Notes under the pieces: model-generated
Database searches by the model: none
Told to the model about the DNA's origin: nothing
The model's input: only the letters and a program-made list of their open reading frames with translations
Shown: positions 15,131-22,757 of the stretch, piece after piece
Layout: the number at the start of each line of letters is the position of its first letter
Numbering within the stretch: the first letter of the stretch is position 1
Source of the DNA: JAGLQA01 sp023135565
GTDB taxonomy: Bacteria; Acidobacteriota; Aminicenantia; UBA2199
Reading direction: 5' to 3'
DNA length: 37,961 bases
Assembly (NCBI GenBank): GCA_030639305.1
Contig: DAOWCY010000050.1
Location: forward strand, 1-37,961
Position numbers and translations under genes: made by a program

Positions 15131-17421
15131 TATTTGTTGTTCTCCTTCTTCTCTGTGAAATCGAAACCGGGGTAGGAAATCCTCATGTGATAAATAGAAG
15201 AAAGCTTCTGATGAAAACTTCCGGCAATTATATTCAATGCCTTAAAAGTTAATCCTTCACATTCATCGAATTGATTCTCTTCGATGTTGACGCTGATGAT
15301 TTCCTCGATGACGTTCTTAATCTCCTCCTCATCCGGCGCCCCCAGGCTCTTGGTGGCAGCTTCCACCTGGTCGGCCAACATGATAATAGCGTTCTCTATA
15401 TTTTGCGGTTTTTCTCCCTGGTACCGGAAAGCCGTTTCGTCGATTTCATCCACTTCTATAGAAGACATCTGCCGCGCTTTGTCGAAGAAAAAACGCACCA
15501 ACTTAGTCCCATGATGCTGCAAGATCGAAGATTTTACGATTTCCGGGAGTTTAATCTTATTTGCTCTTTCGATCCCGTCGGGGATATGTGTAATAATGTT
15601 TTTGGCGCTTTCCCGGGGCGAAAAATTATCATGGGGATTCTTGTAGATGGTATGATTTTCAGTAAAAAGATGAGGGCTGTCGATTTTGCCGATATCATGG
15701 TACAGCGCCATGGTGGTGACCAGCAGGGGAATCCTTCCGAGATCCTGGGCCGCTGCTTCCGCTAAGGAGGCCACCATTTGCGAGTGGTGGTAAGTGCCCG
15801 GCGCTTTTTCCAGCATCTCCCTGAAAATCGGCAGGTTCAGGTTGGCCAGTTCGATTAATTTTAATTCTGTGACCAGGCTGAACCATATCTCCCAGATGGG
15901 TATAATAAAACTGGCCAGGACCAAGGCGAAAATAGATGAAAGAATCCCCATGGCCACATCTATACTCAACAGTTCAAGTACCGTATTGTCCCCGGTTAGA
16001 TTCAAAAGAACGATAAGAACAATATTCGCGGGCAGCAGCCAGAACACGGCGGCCTTAATGATAGGCGACCGTTTTAAGCGCTGATAGTATTCGATGCCGT
16101 AACACACGGCAAGGTTTCCCAGTAAAATGTATAGGGCGATCCGGAAATCCCAATTACAGGCGACAGCGCCTATTATGGCATTAACAAAAGAAAAAACAAC
16201 GGCGCTCTGCATGGTAAAAGTAAAAGCGATAATCAAGGCGCCAAAACCGAAGGGTACAGCATAATAAATACTTTTTATATTATAATTGATTTCGATAATA
16301 GAGATATTTTTTAATATTATGGGGAAGAGGAATAAGCTGATCCTGTATATCGCCGCACTGACGATTAATGTTGCCCCGGTAACCAGGAGCAGTTTATCTT
16401 TGTTGATGCTGTCGGATTTCCATACCTTAAAGAATTTCCTGCCGAAAAAGGATAAAAAACCCAAAACAGCCATAATCAAGAAGAAATTTGACAATCCCGG
16501 CTGCCGTTTTTTTTCGACTGCGGCAATAAGGTGGATCATTCTTGCCTGGTCGGCGGTCACCTCTTCTCCTTTTCTTAAAATGACCCGGCCTGTTTTTAGC
16601 TTTATTAACATGGGACTAATCCCGGAAAGGACCCGTACCCCTTCTTCCTGGGTCAGGTTCATCGAATAGGCCGTGTTTATGTCGATAAATTCCATTAAAA
16701 TCGCTGAAATCCTTTCCCGGTCTCTCGCTTTAAATTTTTGCTCATTTAGGAAGTTATCTAAAGCGATCTCCACCTCTTTTAAATCAAGCAGTTCCTCTAC
16801 TTTCAAAATAATAGGTTCGACTCCTTTAGAAACGATGCGGATGGTGTCCCGGCGGCTTTTCCTGGCCCCGATTTTGGATGTAATGATCTTCTTTTCATCC
16901 ATGGATTTGATAAATTTCAGCAGTTCATTCAATTCGATCCTGCTGAAGATATTGGAGTCCAGGATATTCTTCAGCCTACCGGCGGGGATTTCCAAACCGA
17001 ATTTTTTTTCGATACTTTCTTTTATCCTGTTTAGCTCTTTATTATTCCTGCCGCGGATATATTGTTTTCTCGACTGCCTGATCAGCGTAAACCAATCTTT
17101 TATCAAATCCCCGGTGCCGGGCTGTTTTTCGGTATAATATTCGTAAATAGGGATCACATTTGCCACTTCATCATCCCTCTTCCGTGCCGTACTTTTCTCA
17201 TCTTCGATGGAGATATCTTTTTTTATAACGATATCTTCTGCGACCATATCTCCTGCCTTGAGGTCGCTGTCTACAACCGTTTTCTGCGGCGGGATATAGA
17301 GCAAATAGGAAAGAACGACCACGAATAATAAACCGCTGAAGATAGTGAAAAATGAAGCCCTTTTCCTGCCGTTGGCTGATGAAGCTTTATCGGGTTTCAA
17401 AAATTTTAGTTTAAACTTCAT
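15130..17421 (-). CDS. pgpH: 7TM-HD family cyclic-di-AMP phosphodiesterase (PgpH-like)
   Basis: A 763-aa membrane protein: an N-terminal membrane helix (about 25-45), a large outside region (7TMR-HDED type, about 50-300), seven membrane helices (about 310-510), and a cytoplasmic HD phosphohydrolase domain. The HD motifs are TYHHSQMVASLAEAAA, ALYHDIGKID, NPHDNFSPRESAKNI and SSILQHHGTKLV. Family members in Firmicutes hydrolyse cyclic-di-AMP. It overlaps phoH by 11 nt and ybeY by 1 nt, a conserved operon order. No c-di-AMP cyclase gene is in the window. Confidence 0.94.
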   Translation of the reverse strand: MKFKLKFLKPDKASSANGRKRASFFTIFSGLLFVVVLSYLLYIPPQKTVVDSDLKAGDMVAEDIVIKKDISIEDEKSTARKRDDEVANVIPIYEYYTEKQPGTGDLIKDWFTLIRQSRKQYIRGRNNKELNRIKESIEKKFGLEIPAGRLKNILDSNIFSRIELNELLKFIKSMDEKKIITSKIGARKSRRDTIRIVSKGVEPIILKVEELLDLKEVEIALDNFLNEQKFKARDRERISAILMEFIDINTAYSMNLTQEEGVRVLSGISPMLIKLKTGRVILRKGEEVTADQARMIHLIAAVEKKRQPGLSNFFLIMAVLGFLSFFGRKFFKVWKSDSINKDKLLLVTGATLIVSAAIYRISLFLFPIILKNISIIEINYNIKSIYYAVPFGFGALIIAFTFTMQSAVVFSFVNAIIGAVACNWDFRIALYILLGNLAVCYGIEYYQRLKRSPIIKAAVFWLLPANIVLIVLLNLTGDNTVLELLSIDVAMGILSSIFALVLASFIIPIWEIWFSLVTELKLIELANLNLPIFREMLEKAPGTYHHSQMVASLAEAAAQDLGRIPLLVTTMALYHDIGKIDSPHLFTENHTIYKNPHDNFSPRESAKNIITHIPDGIERANKIKLPEIVKSSILQHHGTKLVRFFFDKARQMSSIEVDEIDETAFRYQGEKPQNIENAIIMLADQVEAATKSLGAPDEEEIKNVIEEIISVNIEENQFDECEGLTFKALNIIAGSFHQKLSSIYHMRISYPGFDFTEKKENNK

Positions 17422-18355
17422 CTTTTTTTCTCTCGTATGCTTCGATTATGTTCTGCACTAAGGCATGCCTGACAACATCTTTCCCGGTGAGATTAATAAC
17501 CTGGATGCCGGCGATTTTTCTCAACAGTTTTATGGCCTTAAAAATCCCCGACTTTTTGGGATCAGGCAGGTCGATTTGGGTAGTGTCTGCGGTTACCACC
17601 ACTTTCGAGTTTTGACCGAAGCGGGTTAAAAACATCTTCATCTGGGAGTTCGATGTATTCTGGCCTTCATCTAAAAGTAAAAAGGCATTATCTATAGTCC
17701 TGCCTCGCATATAGGCCAGGGGAGCGATTTCGACGATCTCTTTTTCGATCAATTCCGCTGTTTTATCGAAGCCTATCAGGCTGTAGAGCGCATCGTAGAT
17801 AGGTCTGAAATAGGGATTCACTTTCTGCTGGATATCCCCAGGTAAAAAACCTAATTTTTCACCCGCTTCCACCACGGGGCGGGTTACCACGATTCTTTGT
17901 ACTTGTTTGTTCAACAGGTAGTTCAGGCCCATGGCAATAGCCAAAAAAGTTTTGCCTGTACCGGCCGGTCCGATACCGAAAGCCAGGTCGTTTTTAGCGA
18001 TTGCTTTCATGTATCTTTTTTGGTTATAGGTGCGGGGATAGACTTCTTTTCCATTGATCCTGATTTTGATTTTTTTACTTAATTCTTCTTTAATTAGTCC
18101 GATATTGCCTTCATAGATCATGCTCAAGCTCATATTCAAATCGTTATCGTCCAACCGGCTTTCCAATGACAATTGAACGATATGGCCGATATATTTTTTA
18201 AAATCTTTTTTATAACGGGTTTCCCCTTCGAACATTATTTTATTGCCGCGCAGGGAGACGTTTAAGTTAAAGGTTTTTTCGATTTTTTCGATATTATCCT
18301 GGAATATCTGCAAAAAATTGTTTTTTATATCTGTGGGATAAATTATTTCTTCCAT
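17411..18355 (-). CDS. phoH: PhoH-like ATPase
   Basis: A 314-aa cytoplasmic PhoH/YbeZ family protein. It has an N-terminal KH-like region (about 25-60), then a RecA-like ATPase with Walker A GPAGTGKT (129-136), VVTRPVVEAGEKLGFLPGD, and Walker B FLLLDEGQNT. It is thought to work with YbeY in RNA processing. It is first in the phoH-pgpH-ybeY operon and is preceded by a perfect promoter (18517-18489) and a 5' leader containing a family II multi-hairpin element, which suggests post-transcriptional control. Confidence 0.96.
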   Translation of the reverse strand: MEEIIYPTDIKNNFLQIFQDNIEKIEKTFNLNVSLRGNKIMFEGETRYKKDFKKYIGHIVQLSLESRLDDNDLNMSLSMIYEGNIGLIKEELSKKIKIRINGKEVYPRTYNQKRYMKAIAKNDLAFGIGPAGTGKTFLAIAMGLNYLLNKQVQRIVVTRPVVEAGEKLGFLPGDIQQKVNPYFRPIYDALYSLIGFDKTAELIEKEIVEIAPLAYMRGRTIDNAFLLLDEGQNTSNSQMKMFLTRFGQNSKVVVTADTTQIDLPDPKKSGIFKAIKLLRKIAGIQVINLTGKDVVRHALVQNIIEAYERKKDEV

Positions 18356-18361
18356 ATTGTA

Positions 18362-18470
18362 TCGTTATGCCATTACACGGCGGTAATGAACAACAAGAAG
18401 TACGTATTTAGATTTCACACCGTTAGGTGGCTTTTTTTTCAAGTTTTTTCTTGAAAAAACATTATTTATT
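18362..18470 (-). ncRNA. Family II structured 5' leader element of phoH
   Basis: On the minus strand: a hairpin TTTTTTCAAG / CTTGAAAAAA, then CACC-TAAC-GGTG, then the late hairpin ATTAC-CGCCGT-GTAAT ending TGGCATAA. The same order of stems occurs at 22117-22210 and 22620-22733 with sequence changes that keep pairing. It lies between the phoH promoter and start codon. Confidence 0.6.
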
Positions 18471-18488
18471 ATAAGAGGCATCCACTGC

Positions 18489-18517
18489 ATTATAACGTTC
18501 AAACCGGCAAATGTCAA
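18489..18517 (-). promoter_or_regulatory. Perfect consensus sigma70 promoter of the phoH operon
   Basis: Minus strand TTGACA (18517-18512), exactly 17 nt, TATAAT (18494-18489). The predicted start near 18482 gives a leader of about 127 nt that contains the family II element. Confidence 0.82.
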
Positions 18518-18689
18518 CTTATATTTTTAAAATAGTCTCTTTTTTTGCTGCGGGACTTTCCTATCGCCGCCGCCGCTCGAATGCCGCTGACTGCACCGGG
18601 AAATCCTACCTAACCGCTGCTCCCGGGGATCGGCTGAACGCTGCCTGCGGCGGAAAGTAGATAATCGGTTCGATTTTTTATTTTTACTA
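18518..18689. other. Divergent intergenic region, phoH / pseudokinase
   Basis: No gene seen. It includes GC-rich fragments (CTGCTCCCGGGGATCGG, CTGCCTGCGGCGG) that resemble worn pieces of the dispersed repeats. Confidence 0.4.
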
Positions 18690-18718
18690 TTGAATTTTTG
18701 AACAAAATTCTATATACT
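18690..18718 (+). promoter_or_regulatory. Promoter of the pseudokinase-TonB gene
   Basis: TTGAAT (18690-18695), 17-nt spacer, TATACT (18713-18718), followed by GAGG at 18727 and ATG at 18737. Confidence 0.7.
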
Positions 18719-18736
18719 AATACGACGAGGTAAAAA

Positions 18737-20617
18737 ATGAGCAAAGAATATAAACTTATGGACGACTATGTGATTTTCAAAGAATGGGGCAGTGATTCCA
18801 TCGGCATCAACTACAGGGCAGGCGAAGTAAAAGATTACAAACCTACCGGGCATCGGCTGCTCACCGTAGTTCATCCTTTCCTGGCCACCAACCCGGCAGT
18901 GTGGAGAAGAATCAAAATCCTGCTGGAAGGGATTAAAAAATCGAATATCCCCAACCTATATTCCCCGGACAGGATAGAGGTAAGAGAAGATAAAACAACC
19001 CTGGTCTACCCTTTAGTAAAAGGTAGAACTTTCGAGCAGGTACTCGAAGAATCCACCAAAAAAAATACTCCGATCAATTTCGACCTGGCCTTATCTATTG
19101 CCATAGCAATCGCGGACTTAATAGATACCGGTTCATCTATCGTGGTAAGCGGGAAAAAATCTTTCCACGGATTTTTAACCCCGGATAATATCATCATAGA
19201 CTACGACGGTAAGATATTCTTAAAAAATTACGGACTATTCCCCTACCTGAACCAGGAGGACAAACTTTTCTCGGAAATGGTAAAAAAATACGGCGCCTGG
19301 ATCGCCCCGGAATTCTTACGAAAAGAGCAGCCCATCCCGCAGTCGGACATCTATCACTTAGGTTATATCATTTACAGGATGCTGACAGGGAACTACTTCT
19401 CCTGCTTACCGGACGAAGACTTCGACGCTAAATTTTCCAATATTACTTTTACTCCCCATATCGACTCGACGGATTCAGGCTTTTTGACCAATATTATCAC
19501 TTTTTTCAAAAAGACCCTCCATCCCGACCCCGGGAAAAGATTTACCAACATCAGGGAATTTAAAGATTTTGTTTCTAATAACTTCAAAATAGAAGAGTTG
19601 TCATCTGTCACTTTCAGCCTGGCGTACTTTATGAACTCCCTCTACATAGAAGACATGGAAGAAGAGAATAAGTTATTGGAACAGGAACTGGCCTACACGA
19701 TTCCTTTCAAAAGCGATAACGAAAAGAAAAAGGACGACGCCCTGATAGAAAATATTTTGATCGGCTTAGAAGAAAAGGAGAAATCAAAATCGAAAGTCCT
19801 GTTGTTTGCTGCGGCTATCACTATAATAGCCGTGATAGTGGCCGTTGTATTTTATATCAATATGACTAAAACCCAAAAGGAACGGCAGCAAGAGCTCGAA
19901 AGACTCAGGCTGCGGGAACGGCAGCATCAAACGGAATTAAAGGCATCGGCGGAACAATCGCAAAAACTGCAGCAGGAAATGGAAGAGATTAAAACGAGAA
20001 TTGCCACTACGGAAGAAGAAAAGATAAAACGGCAGGAAGAATTAGATAGAATCCAGGGTGAATACCGGCAGCGATTAAAGCAAGAAGCGGAAATAAAACG
20101 AAAATTAGAAGCAGATAGACAAAAAAGAGAAGCGGTGCAGAAGGAAGTGGGAACAACCGAAGATAAGCCCGTGGAAGATGCAGCCAAAGGGACGGACACG
20201 CCCGCGGCGGCGGAAAAAGAAGTAGAACCGGGGCAAGATACGAAAACTATAGATACCACACCGGGACAAGATACGAAAACTATAGATACGACGCCTGTGC
20301 AGCCGGTAATTAAAGCAGGCCAACTTTTGCCTATAAAGGAAGTGACTGCGAAACCGAAAAAAATATCCGGGAAAAACCCGGGCAGTTCTCCTCTATTAAG
20401 GAGAAAGTATGCCGGTAGGAATATCACTGTGAATACGTCTATTTTGGTGAACGAGAACGGCACTGTAGAAAAAATAAAAATCCTGGGTAATGTTCCTAAC
20501 GATATAAAGAACAACATCAAAAAGACCGTTATAAAATGGAAGTACAAACCGGCTCAAAAAGATAATGTTAAGGTAAAGGTATGGATGCCGCAGAGGTTCA
20601 GTTTCCAGTTTAAGTAA
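18737..20617 (+). CDS. Membrane pseudokinase with coiled coil and TonB C-terminal domain
   Basis: A 626-aa protein. Residues about 5-285 form a protein-kinase fold: WIAPEFL (APE-like), SDIYHLGYIIYRMLTG, and a late arginine in PDPGKRFTNIREF. Key catalytic residues are lost: HRDxxxxN reads HGFLTPDN (144-151), DFG reads NYG (164-166), and the VAIK lysine region reads TVVHP. It is therefore a predicted pseudokinase. One membrane helix follows (about 353-375), then a long charged coiled coil (380-480), a Pro/Thr-rich linker with a perfect-length 33-nt tandem repeat, and a TonB-type C-terminal domain (about 545-626; TSILVNENGTVEKIKILGN, VIKWKYKPA). The kinase fold should be cytoplasmic and the TonB domain periplasmic. 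It is monocistronic. Confidence 0.88.
   Translation: MSKEYKLMDDYVIFKEWGSDSIGINYRAGEVKDYKPTGHRLLTVVHPFLATNPAVWRRIKILLEGIKKSNIPNLYSPDRIEVREDKTTLVYPLVKGRTFEQVLEESTKKNTPINFDLALSIAIAIADLIDTGSSIVVSGKKSFHGFLTPDNIIIDYDGKIFLKNYGLFPYLNQEDKLFSEMVKKYGAWIAPEFLRKEQPIPQSDIYHLGYIIYRMLTGNYFSCLPDEDFDAKFSNITFTPHIDSTDSGFLTNIITFFKKTLHPDPGKRFTNIREFKDFVSNNFKIEELSSVTFSLAYFMNSLYIEDMEEENKLLEQELAYTIPFKSDNEKKKDDALIENILIGLEEKEKSKSKVLLFAAAITIIAVIVAVVFYINMTKTQKERQQELERLRLRERQHQTELKASAEQSQKLQQEMEEIKTRIATTEEEKIKRQEELDRIQGEYRQRLKQEAEIKRKLEADRQKREAVQKEVGTTEDKPVEDAAKGTDTPAAAEKEVEPGQDTKTIDTTPGQDTKTIDTTPVQPVIKAGQLLPIKEVTAKPKKISGKNPGSSPLLRRKYAGRNITVNTSILVNENGTVEKIKILGNVPNDIKNNIKKTVIKWKYKPAQKDNVKVKVWMPQRFSFQFK
20228..20293 (+). repeat. 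33-bp tandem repeat in the TonB linker
   Basis: Two in-frame copies (20228-20260, 20261-20293), nearly identical, encode PGQDTKTIDTT twice in the linker before the TonB-like domain. Confidence 0.9.
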
Positions 20618-20788
20618 AACACCTGAAATTTAAATAGAAACCCGGAAGCGATGTTTCCCGGGACTCGAAGCTTCTTGTTTTTCTACCCGGGAAGCGTATC
20701 CGGCGATACCAATGGGGCGCATCATGCGCCCCGGCTGTTCTGCTGCTGCTCGTATTATTCTAATTGTTCTAATTGTTAATTGATCTAC
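20618..20788. other. Intergenic sequence without gene
   Basis: The gap after the pseudokinase gene holds nested inverted pairs built on CCCGGG (CCCGGGACTC at 20658, CCCGGGAA at 20689), which could help termination. A minus-strand frame at 20630-20851 begins with repeat-derived residues and is not called. Confidence 0.4.
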
Positions 20789-20905
20789 CATGAAATTACT
20801 CTGCCTCCGGCGGCCCTGCCGGGGGCCAAACTTTTGAAAAAGTTTGATCAAAACTTTTGATTATTTAAAATCAAAAGCGCTCACCCGCTGCCCCTACCGG
20901 GGGTT
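20789..20905. repeat. Family I palindromic repeat
   Basis: CATGAAATTACTCTGCCTCC start, GGCGGCCCTGCCGGGGGCC, the perfect hairpin CAAACTTTT-GA-AAAAGTTTG, GATCAAAACTTTTG, and the ATTTAAAATCAAAAGCGCTC tail with CACCCGCTGCCCC. This is one of the most complete copies. Confidence 0.9.
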
Positions 20906-21090
20906 ATTTCATCGTCTCCGGGTGAGGCTCGCATCATGAAGAACTACTATGAAATTACTTTTTCTGCCTTCGGCGACCCTGCCGGGTGACGCCCCCATTG
21001 AATTGTCGTTGGGGGCCGCGGCACACCGCACCTTCAAAAAAGTTTGATCAAAACTTCTGATAATTTAAAAGCAAAAGCGCTCACCCGCTG
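20906..21090. repeat. Composite family I repeat that ends the SBBP gene
   Basis: Starts with the module TTTCATCGTCTCCGGGTGAG and GCATCATGAAGAACTAC (shared with 36177-36225), continues with TGCCTTCGGCGACCCTGCCG, the CGCCCCCATT / TTGGGGGCC inverted pair (shared with 10921) and CTTCAAAAAAGTTTGATCAA, and ends AAAAGCGCTCACCCGCTGCC inside the SBBP reading frame. Confidence 0.85.
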
Positions 21091-22096
21091 CCCCCTTGAT
21101 TTTTACGGCAAAAGCCTGGTTATATTTATATTTGCCGTCCTCCGCACCCGGCAAAACACACCGGGCCGGAAAATCCAGGCTGCCCGTACAGCCGGTTATA
21201 TAGACATTTCCTGCGCTGTCCACCGTTATGTCCCGGCCGAAATCATCGCCGCTGCCGCCGATATAGGTGGAGAAGTCCAACCGCACTAAGGGGTCTATGG
21301 TTAATTCCCTTTTTTTATCGTAATTCCCCACATGGAAACCGTAAGTATTTTCCCCTATTTTTTTAAAACGAACAGCCACAAGTTCACTGCTGTTTTTTTC
21401 CTGGAAGCCCAGCGGTTTATTGTGCTGCAATTTGCCGAAGCCGGTCTCTACGATCAGGTTCCCGGCACTGTCGATGCCGGTAGATTTTACATTTTTATAG
21501 GCAAGCTTGATGTTCGCCGGGTCTGCCCCCGGTCGAACTATCCAATCATATTCCACCTGTCTATCGACGCCGTAAACCTTCAAATCGATATCTTTATAGA
21601 TATTTTTATATAACACCGCTCCCGCCGTAGAAACGCCCTGTTTCCATGTAGACCTGTTCCTGCTTTTAAAATAGTAGACCCGGTGCATTTTGGTATCCAA
21701 AGGAACCACCCGGGGGTTTTTATTTGCATTAAGAAATAGCAGCGAAGATACATCCCGTTCATATTGTCCCCCGCTCCCATTCTCCTTTCTCCTGGTGCTG
21801 TCGAAAGTCAAACCTTCTTTTGTCAGCCACAGGGTATAACCGGCGGCCCCGGCATAAAAGAGCATCCGCTTATCAACCCGGCCTTGATTGGGAATAAAGT
21901 AGAGGGGTATTTTGCCGAAACCGGCGCTGATAGACAGCGGTTCCCGGTTTACGGGAAGCCGGACTTTACTCAGCGCAATCCCGTGCATCCCCTGCTCTAC
22001 GCGGATAAACACCAGCGCACAGACCAAAATAAGCATCAGTGCGATCAAGGTGGTGATATTTTTTTTATCCATAAAGATCGGATTTCTAACTGTCAT
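21065..22096 (-). CDS. Truncated SBBP-repeat (beta-propeller) secreted protein
   Basis: A 343-aa protein with an N-terminal membrane/signal helix (about 13-31), then the domain that precedes SBBP propellers (FIPNQGRVDKRMLFYAGAAG, VYYFKSRNRSTWKQGVS, YKDIDLKVYG, EYDWIVRPGADPANIKLAY, ELTIDPLVRLDFSTYIGG). One SBBP blade follows (GSGDDFGRDITVDSAGNVYI). A second blade begins but stops after AFAVKIKG. The last residues (AAGERFCF) and the stop codon come from a family I repeat. Relatives usually carry many blades, so this copy is truncated. Start: ATG with GAGGTG 5 nt upstream. It may be non-functional or a short secreted variant. Confidence 0.8.
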   Translation of the reverse strand: MTVRNPIFMDKKNITTLIALMLILVCALVFIRVEQGMHGIALSKVRLPVNREPLSISAGFGKIPLYFIPNQGRVDKRMLFYAGAAGYTLWLTKEGLTFDSTRRKENGSGGQYERDVSSLLFLNANKNPRVVPLDTKMHRVYYFKSRNRSTWKQGVSTAGAVLYKNIYKDIDLKVYGVDRQVEYDWIVRPGADPANIKLAYKNVKSTGIDSAGNLIVETGFGKLQHNKPLGFQEKNSSELVAVRFKKIGENTYGFHVGNYDKKRELTIDPLVRLDFSTYIGGSGDDFGRDITVDSAGNVYITGCTGSLDFPARCVLPGAEDGKYKYNQAFAVKIKGAAGERFCF

Positions 22097-22116
22097 TTTG
22101 TCACCTCGCTTTTATA

Positions 22117-22210
22117 AAGTTTTTTTTCAAGACAAGCTTGAAAAAAAGCCATCTAACGGTGGTAACTTGAAATATGTATAACATATTATTCATTACCGCC
22201 ATGTAATGGC
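22117..22210 (+). ncRNA. Family II multi-hairpin element, orphan copy
   Basis: Plus strand: TTTTTTTCAAG / CTTGAAAAAAA, CCATC-TAAC-GGTGG, ATATGT-ATA-ACATAT, then ATTAC-CGCCAT-GTAAT-GGC. A weak promoter (CTGTCA, 17 nt, TATAAA) lies directly upstream and a terminator-like AAACCT / AGGTTTTTT hairpin follows at 22299-22319. No gene follows in this orientation within 500 bp, so it may be a short independent RNA or a relic. Confidence 0.45.
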
Positions 22211-22589
22211 CTCCCCCCACCGGGGGGCGCTTAAACGTTCTCGGTTCTAGACCGGGTACATATAGCAATTTTGATGCCAGGATATTAGAAGACCCATCAA
22301 ACCTTACTTTAGGTTTTTTCGTCTCTCTCATCACTACCGGGAAGTAACAATTACTGTAACATTTTGTGACGTTTTTTTTACTAATACCTGGTGAAATCCT
22401 GCTAAAAGGGGCTTTCGAGTAACAGACAAGCGTATCGCTCATGAAAAGTTTTGGGAGTCCAGAACCCTTTTTCAAAAGGGTTTTGGCCGCCGGAGGCTGA
22501 GTAATTTCATGGTAGGATACCCGAAATCCGATAAAAAAATAACCCTCCGGCTGCTGTAACATTTTGTTACAATTTATATAGAAACTTAA
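22211..22589. other. Intergenic region between two family II copies
   Basis: No credible gene. It contains CCCCCC-ACC-GGGGGG (22213-22227), a weak terminator-like hairpin (22299-22319) and a family III repeat (22440-22510). The minus-strand open frame here is made largely of repeat sequence. Confidence 0.45.
22440..22510. repeat. Family III palindromic repeat, inverted orientation
   Basis: AAAAGTTTTGGGAGTCCAGA, AACCCTTTTT / CAAAAGGGTT hairpin, then GGCCGCCGGAGGC. It is followed by TGAGTAATTTCATGGTAGGA, as at several other element ends. Confidence 0.75.
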
Positions 22590-22619
22590 TTGATATTATA
22601 CCCGTACTCATGTTATAAT
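22590..22619 (+). promoter_or_regulatory. Promoter of the NtrC-type regulator gene
   Basis: TTGATA (22590-22595), 18-nt spacer, perfect TATAAT (22614-22619). The family II element begins immediately after. Confidence 0.7.
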
Positions 22620-22733
22620 GTTTTTTCAAGACTAAGCTTGAAAAGAAAACCGCCCAACGGTGGAAATTTGAAGTATGATAACATGTTATTATTACCGCGC
22701 TGTAAGCGCCCGCCGTGTAATGGCATAATGAAT
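22620..22733 (+). ncRNA. Family II structured 5' leader element of the NtrC-type gene
   Basis: TTTTCAAG / CTTGAAAA hairpin, CCGCC-CAAC-GGTGG, ATAACATGTTAT palindrome, then ATTAC ... GTAAT-GGCATAA. Relative to the other copies, the last loop carries an inserted hairpin GCGC-TGTAA-GCGC. It sits between promoter and start codon, in the same relation to the gene as in phoH. Confidence 0.6.
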
Positions 22734-22757
22734 ATCAGAAAAGAAAGAAGGTAAAAA

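Noticed and set aside
20630..20851. 73-aa minus-strand open frame starting MIKLFQKFGPRQGRRRQ
   Set aside because: Its N-terminus is the translated family I repeat, the remainder has odd composition, and no family is recognised.
22236..22262. tRNA-like GGTTCTAGACC segment
   Set aside because: No acceptor stem, anticodon arm or CCA-compatible end could be folded around it.
22101..22562. 153-aa minus-strand open frame
   Set aside because: Composed mainly of family III and family II repeat sequence, no domain, no ribosome site.
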